Assembly: GCA_002313515.1 (NCBI GenBank)
Contig: DCBQ01000002.1
Span: forward strand, 1-64,000
Direction: 5' to 3'
DNA: 64,000 nucleotides
Source: Candidatus Saccharibacteria bacterium UBA1103
GTDB taxonomy: Bacteria; Patescibacteriota; Saccharimonadia; Saccharimonadales; Saccharimonadaceae
Position numbers and translations under genes: made by a program. Below are positions 8,931 through 17,152 of this stretch, piece after piece (positions within the stretch are counted from its first letter, which is position 1; each line of letters starts with the position of its first letter). Below the pieces are notes generated by a model. That model was not told where the DNA came from. It made no database searches and was given only the letters and a program-made list of their open reading frames with translations.

Positions 8931-9568
8931 AGACATTAGAGAATTTCTGGAAAAATCACAAGGTATTGATTGTCGTAATTACTGTTTACCTGTTGATTAT
9001 GCTATGTGGAGTGGTGTTTGTCTTGAGTAATCGATCAAATAACACGTTCAATAGTGATAAACAATCGACTGATACATCAACCGACACAACCGATACGTCG
9101 ACTAACAGTACATCAAATACAGATGAAGACACGCAGTACAAGAACTATAACAGCGGAACTAGCTATGTAGATGGCTCGGTAGTTGCATCTACTACTGTCA
9201 GTGTAAAGGATATAGCTAGCACAATTAAGAATGTTTCTAGTGAAGAATTGACAGGACTGAATGACCAGATTAATATCACGGTATCTAGTAATGCTGCCAA
9301 CAAAGGTAACGTGACAGGTGAAATACGTGAAGGCAGCTACAAGCAGGAATACAACGCATCAACATCGGTTTATACAACTACATTTATGTTGGATATACCA
9401 AAGCTGAAACAGTCGTATTATGTAACCGACCTATACTCGCCGCTTCCACAGTCACAGAGTAAACTGTACGATTATACGCAGCTGGTACAGTGTCCAACGA
9501 AGGATCAGCTAAAATATGGTGAATTTAAGTGTACTGACCGCATTAAGGATGAAAGAGGTGAGCAATAA
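8927..9568 (+). CDS. Single-pass membrane protein of unknown function
   Basis: A protein of 213 residues starting with GTG at 8927 inside the preceding stop (GTGA overlap), with AGGAG upstream. One N-terminal helix (VLIVVITVYLLIMLCGVVFVL), a 45-residue Ser/Thr/Asp-rich linker, then a 125-residue extracytoplasmic domain with two cysteines (QCPTKD, FKCTDR). No family is recognised. Its coupling to hydrolase genes on both sides (its stop shares a base with the next ATG) suggests it belongs to the same surface complex. Confidence 0.65.
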   Translation: MKTLENFWKNHKVLIVVITVYLLIMLCGVVFVLSNRSNNTFNSDKQSTDTSTDTTDTSTNSTSNTDEDTQYKNYNSGTSYVDGSVVASTTVSVKDIASTIKNVSSEELTGLNDQINITVSSNAANKGNVTGEIREGSYKQEYNASTSVYTTTFMLDIPKLKQSYYVTDLYSPLPQSQSKLYDYTQLVQCPTKDQLKYGEFKCTDRIKDERGEQ

Positions 9569-10785
9569 TGAAGGTAGAGATTGGACGGGCTATTCGTCAC
9601 TGTGCTTGTAAGTGTCTTGTCGTAATAATGACAGTTGTAGTCGCAGTATCTAATGCTACCATTAGCGTTTATGCTGTAGAGGACACTAGTAAGTCCGACG
9701 ATATGCGTTGGACTATTGATGACTTTTATTCGGCTAATAACATAAATTACTATAGCGAAAATGAGGGCTGTGACAGTAGCATCGCTGGTGGCGGTATTGA
9801 TGGCGCCACTGCGATTGGACAAACAACGTCGAATGGTGAAGCCTTATTTAAGTTCCTGATCTCGAACAACTTTTCAGCACTTGGCAATAAGCCTATGTCT
9901 GCAATACAAGCAGCTGCCGTAGTGGGTAATGTGCACTGGGAGTCTGGCGGTGTTAACCCGGGTTCCGAAGAGTCCAATGGAATAGGTTTAGGTATAGTTC
10001 AGTGGTCGTATAACCGTCGTACTAAACTAGAGAATTACGCCAAAGAGCATGGTAAGCCAGCTACTGATTTGGGCATTCAGTTTGACTTTCTAAAGCAAGA
10101 ACTAGAGACAACTGAAAAAGGCAGTATTAGTAGTGATAACTTCCTAAACTCAAAAGATCTCAATGTTGTTACGCAACAATTTATGCAAGATTTTGAACGC
10201 CCAGGAATACCACACCTTGCCGAACGCCAAAAGCTCGCAAAAATGTATTATGACAAATACAAGGACATGGCTCCTGATGATAACAAGGACGATAACTGCG
10301 AATCCGAGTCAGCGAATGTTAATGGCGGCACAATTGTTCAAGTTGCCAAGGAGATGGCGGAGTGGGGTGCTAAGTATAATGCATGTTACGATTCATCGGG
10401 TGTAAGTCACCAGAAAGATGAAAAATGGTATGATAAGGCTATTGAGAACCATTTTGCGGGTGAGTATGCGGTTGACTGTAGTAGTTTTGTGATGGCAGTG
10501 ATCTATAAAGCTACAGGCCATTTATATCATTTCAATACAGTAAGCATGTGCGCTGATACCAATAACTTTAAGACTGTAACCGATCCCAAGCCCGGAGACT
10601 TTGCGATTACTTGCAGTACACACGTCGAGATTGTAACGGAAGTCCAGAATGGAGAAGTGACAAAGACGGTAGGCTCTCACGAGGCTGGATGTGGCGCGGG
10701 CTACGGGCCGTCGCCTGCGTCTGGCGGGGCTTATAAAGGCGAAAAGTATCTTCGCTACATTGGACCAGGCAGTTCAGATAAATAG
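9568..10785 (+). CDS. Bifunctional peptidoglycan hydrolase: phage-tail-type lysozyme plus NlpC/P60
   Basis: A protein of 405 residues. A signal peptide-like helix spans about 15-36. Residues about 85-230 match the phage tail lysozyme family: AAVVGNVHWESGGV with candidate catalytic E125 and the later GIGLGIVQWS motif. Residues about 250-400 form an NlpC/P60 domain with C304 in VDCSSF, H352 in THVEIV and H371 in GSHEAG. This combination is common for VirB1-like T4SS hydrolases in Gram-positives, which open the wall for the conduit. The ATG shares a base with the previous stop (TAATG). Confidence 0.82.
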   Translation: MKVEIGRAIRHCACKCLVVIMTVVVAVSNATISVYAVEDTSKSDDMRWTIDDFYSANNINYYSENEGCDSSIAGGGIDGATAIGQTTSNGEALFKFLISNNFSALGNKPMSAIQAAAVVGNVHWESGGVNPGSEESNGIGLGIVQWSYNRRTKLENYAKEHGKPATDLGIQFDFLKQELETTEKGSISSDNFLNSKDLNVVTQQFMQDFERPGIPHLAERQKLAKMYYDKYKDMAPDDNKDDNCESESANVNGGTIVQVAKEMAEWGAKYNACYDSSGVSHQKDEKWYDKAIENHFAGEYAVDCSSFVMAVIYKATGHLYHFNTVSMCADTNNFKTVTDPKPGDFAITCSTHVEIVTEVQNGEVTKTVGSHEAGCGAGYGPSPASGGAYKGEKYLRYIGPGSSDK

Positions 10786-10794
10786 GAGGATTTT

Positions 10795-11493
10795 ATGGAT
10801 AGTTCAAAAAAGAAAATTTGTATTGTAATAGCAATAATTACAGTACTAGTCATGGTGATTATATTGGCGGTTAGACTAACTAAATCAAGCCAAAGAGGCA
10901 GTGCTAGTAAACTAGATAATGATACCACTAAGGTGCAAACCGAAGTGCAGAAAAAAGCTAAGAATGATAGCATTATTGTCGATAGTGTACTAGTGAGAGA
11001 TGGAAATTGGAGGTTAATTCGAACCAAGACTTCCAATGTCACTGCGGATAATAATCTAGTTATTGCAAACGGCGACAAGATAATATTGGGTCCAGGAACT
11101 AGTTTTTCGGTTGACGATTTAGTAAATAATAACGTTTCAGATAAGATAATTAGATATTTCTATAAAGGCGTACTGTGGGCAAATTTTGACGAATATAAGG
11201 ACTCTTATCTAGCTGGCATATCTGACGACGTTAAGACAACAATCCAAATTTTTGCGGGCAATACAGGGACATCACTTGATAAAGTCGTTTTAATCAAGGA
11301 TAGTATAAAATCTTCACTTAGCGATACATCCGATAATAAAATAAATATAACGGAATTTAGGTTCAAGCTTAATAACAGTGGAGATGTATATACAATGAGG
11401 GTGTCTGTACCTGCAATCGGTGACCGTGAATTCTCCGTGCTTGATAACAAGGGGAACGTTCTATACTCTAGAACAGAGCCTATGCAAATTTAA
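10795..11493 (+). CDS. Single-pass membrane protein of unknown function
   Basis: A protein of 232 residues with a strong TAGGAGGA Shine-Dalgarno, 9 bases after the hydrolase gene. One N-terminal helix (ICIVIAIITVLVMVIILAV), a charged linker, and an Asp/Asn-rich extracytoplasmic domain of about 180 residues without cysteines. I recognise no family. It ends the T4SS-like block; a new promoter follows for the glycan genes. Confidence 0.6.
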   Translation: MDSSKKKICIVIAIITVLVMVIILAVRLTKSSQRGSASKLDNDTTKVQTEVQKKAKNDSIIVDSVLVRDGNWRLIRTKTSNVTADNNLVIANGDKIILGPGTSFSVDDLVNNNVSDKIIRYFYKGVLWANFDEYKDSYLAGISDDVKTTIQIFAGNTGTSLDKVVLIKDSIKSSLSDTSDNKINITEFRFKLNNSGDVYTMRVSVPAIGDREFSVLDNKGNVLYSRTEPMQI

Positions 11494-11502
11494 TGTTATA
11501 AT
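11494..11502 (+). promoter_or_regulatory. Extended -10 promoter of glf
   Basis: TGTTATAAT directly after the preceding stop codon. The start site would fall near 11509, giving a short leader that carries the AGGAGG Shine-Dalgarno of the ATG at 11526. Confidence 0.6.
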
Positions 11503-11525
11503 ATAGTTATAAAACAGGAGGATAG

Positions 11526-12740
11526 ATGGAGAATAAACCAGATGTACTAGTAGTAGGTGCAGGGATTTTTGGACTAACAATTGCCGAGAGACTGGCCACA
11601 CAAAAAGGTAAGCATGTCTTAGTAATTGATAATCGCAACCATATTGGTGGCAACGCATATTCAGAGTTCGATAAAGAAACCGGTATTGAGTGCCACAAAT
11701 ATGGCGCACACTTGTTCCATACCTCGAACGAAGAGGTCTGGCGATACGTCAACCAGTTCACTGAGTTTACCAACTACGTTCACCGAGTTTATGCTACACA
11801 TAAACGTGAAGGCGCTGATCGCCCAGAAGTTTTTCCGATGCCTGTAAACCTAGGTACGATTAATCAGTTCTTCCACGCTAACTATACGCCAGATGAGGCA
11901 AAAGAGCTGATCAAGAAGCAGGCGGCTAATAACCCCGCTGCACTAGAACACCGTGAGCCAGAGAACTTGGCAGAGCAGGGTATTTCGTTAATTGGTGAGC
12001 CGCTATTCAACGCCTTTATCAAGAATTACACGGCTAAGCAGTGGCAAACTTCAGCCGAAGAGTTGTCACCATCAATTATCAAGCGCTTGCCTGTTCGCTA
12101 TACCTACAATAACCGCTACTTCCGCGATAAATACGAGGGCTTGCCGAAAGAGGGTTACGAAGCCTGGTTTAAGCGTATGATTGAAGCTGGTAATAGCGGT
12201 GAGGGCTCGGTAACGGTTAGGTTAAACACTGACTATTTCGAGGACGCTGATATTAAGAAGCTACGCGATGAAGGTATCATGACGGTCTATACGGGTCCAA
12301 TTGACAAATTCTACGACTATAAATTTGGCGAGCTAAAGTGGCGCAGCCTGGATCTAAAGAAAGAAGTGCTAAATGTACACGATTTCCAGGGCTGCCCAGT
12401 TATGAACTATAACGACCTAGAGCCGAAGTATACTCGCATTCATGAATTCAAGCATTTCCATCCAGAGCGCGCTGCGGATCCGGAAAAGTGGCCAGGCTAT
12501 GCTGATGATTATAATAAGACCGTGATCGTAAAGGAGTATTCTAAGACTTGGCATCGCGGCGACGAGCCCTACTATCCGGTCAACACAGCCGAGGACAAAG
12601 CAATCCTAGCTAAGTACAAAGAGCTAGCCGAGGCCGATAAAGCCCGCGGCATCTACTTTGGCGGACGCCTAGGCGAATATGCTTATTACGACATGGATAA
12701 GACCTTTGCTAGTGCGCTAAAGCTAGCCAAAGAGCTATAG
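11526..12740 (+). CDS. glf: UDP-galactopyranose mutase
   Basis: A protein of 404 residues, the usual length. It carries the FAD-binding GAGIFG motif near the N-terminus, IGGNAY, the KYGAHLFHT signature and the C-terminal GRLGEYAYYDMD motif that contacts FAD and substrate. It interconverts UDP-galactopyranose and UDP-galactofuranose in the cytoplasm and so supplies the donor for the GlfT2-like transferase three genes on. AGGAGG Shine-Dalgarno; a hairpin terminator follows. Confidence 0.95.
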   Translation: MENKPDVLVVGAGIFGLTIAERLATQKGKHVLVIDNRNHIGGNAYSEFDKETGIECHKYGAHLFHTSNEEVWRYVNQFTEFTNYVHRVYATHKREGADRPEVFPMPVNLGTINQFFHANYTPDEAKELIKKQAANNPAALEHREPENLAEQGISLIGEPLFNAFIKNYTAKQWQTSAEELSPSIIKRLPVRYTYNNRYFRDKYEGLPKEGYEAWFKRMIEAGNSGEGSVTVRLNTDYFEDADIKKLRDEGIMTVYTGPIDKFYDYKFGELKWRSLDLKKEVLNVHDFQGCPVMNYNDLEPKYTRIHEFKHFHPERAADPEKWPGYADDYNKTVIVKEYSKTWHRGDEPYYPVNTAEDKAILAKYKELAEADKARGIYFGGRLGEYAYYDMDKTFASALKLAKEL

Positions 12741-12761
12741 ATTTACTGTAATGAAGCTAAG

Positions 12762-12797
12762 AAGATGACACTATTGCTCAATAGTGTCATCTTTATT
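12762..12797 (+). terminator. Intrinsic terminator after glf
   Basis: Perfect 14-bp stem (12762-12775 with 12780-12793) around a 4-base loop, followed by a short T-rich stretch. The gap from here to 13032 holds a second small hairpin (about 12818-12835) and the next promoter; no convincing gene was seen there. Confidence 0.7.
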
Positions 12798-12997
12798 GTG
12801 CTGGCCGTTATGTCTTTAGCGGTAGTGCTACCGTTAAGGTACGTAAAAACTATATATCCGCAGCCAATATGTATAGCTTTCTTAAAAAACTATACATCTA
12901 CGGTATGAATATAGAGTATATTGATCTGACTCAATGGAAGCTTGCGCGCTTCTATATACCTAAGGAGTTAATGCAAGGTGCCATTTGTGGTGGTCTC

Positions 12998-13006
12998 TGT
13001 TATAAT
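12998..13006 (+). promoter_or_regulatory. Extended -10 promoter
   Basis: TGTTATAAT 27 bases before the ATG at 13033. The short leader carries GAGAGGG as ribosome site. Confidence 0.55.
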
Positions 13007-13032
13007 GTAAACCAAATGCGAGAGGGTAGATT

Positions 13033-14106
13033 ATGGGCGTAGCGCTGGTAAAAAAGCGTATTCAGTGGGCGGACATGCTGCGTGTAGTGGCTACTGTGAT
13101 GGTTATTGGTATACACGTAGTGGGATTATATCGTGAGTTTTACTTTAATAATCACAGGACTCTACAATTTCTAGTTATAGATACTGTCGATTCGATTTTT
13201 CGCTTTGCAGTACCCGTGTTCTTTATGCTGACGGGAGCGTTCGTGTTGACGCGAAAAATACATGACATTAAGTCATTTTACAGAAAAGCGTTTTTTAGAA
13301 TATTCGTTCCTTTTACTGTCTTTTCGCTGGCGACATGGATATACTACGCTTCCTTGGACGGCAATTGGTCGATTATCGATATGCTAATAAAGTTTACTAA
13401 TAATCCAGGACTTAGCTATCAAATGTGGTTTGTGTATGTGATATTGACATTCTACTTATTTATACCCATTTTACAACGAATGGTTGGCGCATTATCACGT
13501 AAAATGCTAAGAACTTTGATTATATTGATTGTGGCGATGGGTAGTGTCCTGGGTACCATTAATATTGTGTCGTCTAATTTGGGTGTAGAGCTATTTAGGG
13601 GTGTGGTACTGCCGGACGTACTATGTTATCTAAACTACTTATTTATCGGATATTATATTGCTAAGTATGGTATTGCTAAGAGGGTACGCTTACTCCTGTA
13701 TATGCTAGGCATTGCTAGTGTATTTTTTATACCGGTAGTATCTTTAACTGCAGATAATTTTGATCAGCTAGAGGATGTTTCCGCAAGAAGCTCGGTATTT
13801 GCCCTTCTTATTGGTGTATCTATCTATACTTTCTTTAAATATACAGTTGGTAAGGTTAGATTAAAAGGTAAGGTTACTGCTATGTTGCAGAGTCTATCGT
13901 CAGCCTCATTCTATATCTATCTGATTCATGTTGTCGTAATGGATATTATTCGACAGCTATTGGGGTGGGGGAATGCCGATATTGGATTAACGGTCGCCCT
14001 GCCGCGTTTGGCGGTTCTAATGATTTTAACATTTATAGTATCGGCAATCATATCTCTAGCTTTCAATGCAGCATATCGATATTTTCGTCGACGGCGTGGT
14101 GTGTGA
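13033..14106 (+). CDS. Acyltransferase 3 family membrane protein
   Basis: A protein of 357 residues with about ten membrane helices. The N-terminus RIQWADMLRVVATVMVIGIH and the following FAVPVFFMLTGAFVL are the hallmark of acyltransferase 3 (OatA/WecH-type) proteins, with the conserved catalytic His in the first helix. Such enzymes O-acylate surface glycans or peptidoglycan, using a cytosolic acyl donor. Position between glf and a galactofuranosyltransferase suggests the acceptor is the galactan made here; that is inference. Ribosome site GAGAGGG. Confidence 0.85.
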   Translation: MGVALVKKRIQWADMLRVVATVMVIGIHVVGLYREFYFNNHRTLQFLVIDTVDSIFRFAVPVFFMLTGAFVLTRKIHDIKSFYRKAFFRIFVPFTVFSLATWIYYASLDGNWSIIDMLIKFTNNPGLSYQMWFVYVILTFYLFIPILQRMVGALSRKMLRTLIILIVAMGSVLGTINIVSSNLGVELFRGVVLPDVLCYLNYLFIGYYIAKYGIAKRVRLLLYMLGIASVFFIPVVSLTADNFDQLEDVSARSSVFALLIGVSIYTFFKYTVGKVRLKGKVTAMLQSLSSASFYIYLIHVVVMDIIRQLLGWGNADIGLTVALPRLAVLMILTFIVSAIISLAFNAAYRYFRRRRGV

Positions 14107-14137
14107 TATCATATAGTCAGAAGTAGAGGAGGATTTA

Positions 14138-16039
14138 GTGGCTAATAAGGCTAAGAACAATAATAAAGTGGTGGATTATAAGATTCAGTCAATTGTGCTG
14201 CCGTCAGATGAGAAACATCTGCAGTGCCGACGGCTGTTCTATCGTGGCGATCATGCCATCTTGGATCGTGAGAACAACGAACTGCGTATGGGCTATGCGC
14301 AGCGTTGCGATTTTGTAACTTACTTAAACGCCTGTTCGTATCGCAAATGGCGTTACTATACGGGTGTTAAGGGATTAAAACTGCATTTAGATATTCAGGG
14401 TAAGGCGGAGCTGAACTTTATAGGTTATTCTAAGGATATGCTAACTGTGGTTCGTCACGACCTGGGCACGCTAATGGTGTCGGCGGATAAGCGCCAAGAA
14501 GTAGTCTATGAATTTCCGGATAATGACGAGCAAATGGTAGGATTTGAGATTACGGCGCTCGAGAAGACGACGATTTATGGTGGCTATTATACGGTAGAGG
14601 TAGAGGAATCAAAGATTAATCATGTAGTACTGAGTCTCGCCACAACTACCTGTAAAAAAGAAGCGTTTATTAAAAAGAATGTAGAACTGTTGAAGTCGCA
14701 AATCCTGAGTAAAGATGACGAGATGGCGCAGAATTTCTACGTACATGTGGTAGATAACGGCCGCACATTAACCGACAAGGATATCAACGGTAAGCACGTA
14801 TTCCTGCATCGCAACATCAACTCAGGTGGTTCGGGTGGCTTCTCGCGCGGTATGATGGAATCACTACATCAGAATCCAGAGCCGACCAATGTGCTACTGA
14901 TGGATGATGATGTATTGATGCTGCCAGAGAGTATCCGTCGTACCTATAACCTATTAAAGCTACAGAAGCCAGAGTTCAAGGACTACTTCATTAGTGGCGC
15001 TATGCTGTATTACGAAAATCCATCATGCCAGCATGAGGATATTGGTTCCTTTACGGTTGCGGGTCGAGAGCTTAAATTCGGAGCACTTAAGGGGATACTG
15101 AATCAGGAAGTATTGGCGGACAATTTGGAATGTGAGAAATCATATCCTTCTATGAAGAATACCTATGCTGCGTGGTGGTATTGTTGTATTCCTATACCAA
15201 CTATCAAGAAATCTGGTTATTCATTGCCAATATTTATTCGTGAGGATGATATGGAATATGCTATGCGCAACAATGCAAAGATTATCACCATGAACGGAAT
15301 TTGTGTTTGGCATATGGGCTTTACAACTAAGTACAACGGAGTATTTGATCGCTATCAGACCATCCGGAACTTGCTGATCACTCAGTCTACAAACGATATT
15401 ATGAAGGGACTGAACTTTGTGCCGTCTATATATCACTATTTCCGTATTGAAATGCTACAGTTTAATTACAACTGCGCCGAGCTAATTATTGATGCTCTGG
15501 AGGATTATAATAAGGGTCCAAGCTACATCATGAATAACGATGGTGAAAAGCTGACGCTTGGCAAATTTAAGCTAAATGATAAGATGATACCACTATCCGA
15601 TATGCCAGAGTCGGAGAGTATCAATTTCCAGGATGCATGGATGGACGATCCAGCTAAGCTTACTAACAGGATAATTTTGAAGCTAACCTGGAATGGACAA
15701 CGCTTTACGCCAAAGGCATTTGAACGTCCGGGTGTAGTGCCGATAACTTTTGACCCGAATATACAGCCCAATAAGATAACGTTGCATTCTAAGCTTCTGG
15801 CTGTCAATCCATTTAGTCGCGCTGGAACATATCGCATTAAAGATAAGAAACGCTTCCACGAACTAATGCGTAGATACAAGAAGGCGATGAGATACTATAA
15901 GGCTAATCGTGAGGAACTGGTCGAGGAATATCGTTCGAAAGCTAAAGAGATGCATTCAGAAAAGTTCTGGGTTAAATATCTACATCTAGTTAAATCAAAG
16001 AATGGCGGCTATGAGCTCGACCCGAAGTACGATAAATAG
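14138..16039 (+). CDS. GlfT2-like galactofuranosyltransferase
   Basis: A protein of 633 residues starting with GTG at 14138 after a strong AGAGGAGGA site. An N-terminal beta-rich domain precedes a GT-A domain: HRNINSGGSGGFSRGM, the metal-binding MDDDV motif, then AWWYCCIP and IREDDMEYAMR with the later HMGF histidine. These elements and the length fit mycobacterial GlfT2, the polymerising galactofuranosyltransferase. It probably uses the UDP-galactofuranose made by the nearby mutase to build a galactofuranan on the inner membrane face. Its end overlaps the next gene. Confidence 0.85.
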   Translation: MANKAKNNNKVVDYKIQSIVLPSDEKHLQCRRLFYRGDHAILDRENNELRMGYAQRCDFVTYLNACSYRKWRYYTGVKGLKLHLDIQGKAELNFIGYSKDMLTVVRHDLGTLMVSADKRQEVVYEFPDNDEQMVGFEITALEKTTIYGGYYTVEVEESKINHVVLSLATTTCKKEAFIKKNVELLKSQILSKDDEMAQNFYVHVVDNGRTLTDKDINGKHVFLHRNINSGGSGGFSRGMMESLHQNPEPTNVLLMDDDVLMLPESIRRTYNLLKLQKPEFKDYFISGAMLYYENPSCQHEDIGSFTVAGRELKFGALKGILNQEVLADNLECEKSYPSMKNTYAAWWYCCIPIPTIKKSGYSLPIFIREDDMEYAMRNNAKIITMNGICVWHMGFTTKYNGVFDRYQTIRNLLITQSTNDIMKGLNFVPSIYHYFRIEMLQFNYNCAELIIDALEDYNKGPSYIMNNDGEKLTLGKFKLNDKMIPLSDMPESESINFQDAWMDDPAKLTNRIILKLTWNGQRFTPKAFERPGVVPITFDPNIQPNKITLHSKLLAVNPFSRAGTYRIKDKKRFHELMRRYKKAMRYYKANREELVEEYRSKAKEMHSEKFWVKYLHLVKSKNGGYELDPKYDK

Positions 16040-17093
16040 TCGGCCAAAAGTTTCCGTAGTTGTACCGATCTACAACGTAGAGCGGTACCTACGGGAATGT
16101 GTGGATAGTATCCTGGCGCAGACACTAAAAGATATTGAGGTAATCCTGGTGGACGACGGATCACCCGATGGCTGTCCTAAAATAGTTGACGAATACGCCA
16201 AATTGGATTCGCGCGTAGTGGCGGTGCATCGCAAAAATGGCGGTTATAGTAAAGCGGTTAATTATGGTATCAGTATCGCCAAGGGCGAGTACATTGGTAT
16301 CATTGAGTCGGACGACTGGATTGAGCCAGATATGTACGAGCAGCTGCTAGCTAAAGCTGAGAAACACGATGCAGATATCGCAAAAGGCGAATTCTGCATG
16401 TATAATTCGACCATTATTGGACGTCGGCGAAATATTCGATTTACGGCGGGCGGCGGGTCGATTGATCTAGATAACGCACCGGATGGAGTGTTTACAATTA
16501 AGGATTGGCCGGAAATGCTGGGTATGCATGCCTCGATTTGGTCATGCATCTATCGGGCTGAATTCATTAAGGACATTAAACTGCCGGAATCTGAGGCGGC
16601 GTCGTACCAGGACTTTCCGTTCATGGTTGAGACGATGTGCCGGGCTAAATCCATTGTGGTGGTAAAGCAGGTGATGGTACATTGGCGTAACGAGCCGGAC
16701 CAGGGCAATTCAACCAGCCAGAAGGGCGAGCGGTTGTTTAATATGATTGTAAACTCGCAAAAATCGCTGGATTATTTAAGGCAACATGGCCTATATGAAA
16801 TGGCAAAAGAACCGTTTATGGCGCAGGTGGTGTGGGCGAACTATAACTGCTTCTTTGCAATACGCAGTGAGCTAAAACCTGAATATTATGGTCGATTAGT
16901 GAAGCTATTTGCGCCAATTATCAATGACCCACATTTCGGCTATGAATATTTTGACCGAGACTCGTTTTATGATGATTCGTGGTTTGTACGGCAAGTATCG
17001 TACGATGATTGGACGCGCGTACGACGCAATCTACTGATCCGCAAGATTAAGCGCGGTTGTCGCAGAGTGCTACGTAGAATAGCGGGCAAATAA
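16011..17093 (+). CDS. Family 2 glycosyltransferase
   Basis: A protein of 360 residues with the standard GT2 core: VSVVVPIYNVERYLRECVDS, ILVDDGSPDG, NGGYSKAVNYG and IGIIESDDW (the DxD-type motif). Starts at 16011 or 16002 are both possible and lie within the preceding gene (29-38 base overlap), so translation is probably coupled. The C-terminus is basic. It likely adds a sugar to the same surface glycan; donor and acceptor cannot be told from sequence. Confidence 0.85.
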   Translation: MSSTRSTINSRPKVSVVVPIYNVERYLRECVDSILAQTLKDIEVILVDDGSPDGCPKIVDEYAKLDSRVVAVHRKNGGYSKAVNYGISIAKGEYIGIIESDDWIEPDMYEQLLAKAEKHDADIAKGEFCMYNSTIIGRRRNIRFTAGGGSIDLDNAPDGVFTIKDWPEMLGMHASIWSCIYRAEFIKDIKLPESEAASYQDFPFMVETMCRAKSIVVVKQVMVHWRNEPDQGNSTSQKGERLFNMIVNSQKSLDYLRQHGLYEMAKEPFMAQVVWANYNCFFAIRSELKPEYYGRLVKLFAPIINDPHFGYEYFDRDSFYDDSWFVRQVSYDDWTRVRRNLLIRKIKRGCRRVLRRIAGK

Positions 17094-17108
17094 AAATGTA
17101 GTTAATAT

Positions 17109-17137
17109 AAAATACCGGAATTAGGCTCCGGTATTTT
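17109..17137. terminator. Bidirectional terminator
   Basis: An 11-bp stem with AAAA on one side and TTTT on the other, lying between two convergent genes ending at 17093 and 17153. It can serve both strands. Confidence 0.75.
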
Positions 17138-17152
17138 ATATTTGGCGTTTAG

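Noticed and set aside
12905..13038. A possible 45-codon gene before the acyltransferase
   Set aside because: No Shine-Dalgarno or suitable -10 box at its start, and it overlaps the promoter and start of the acyltransferase gene.
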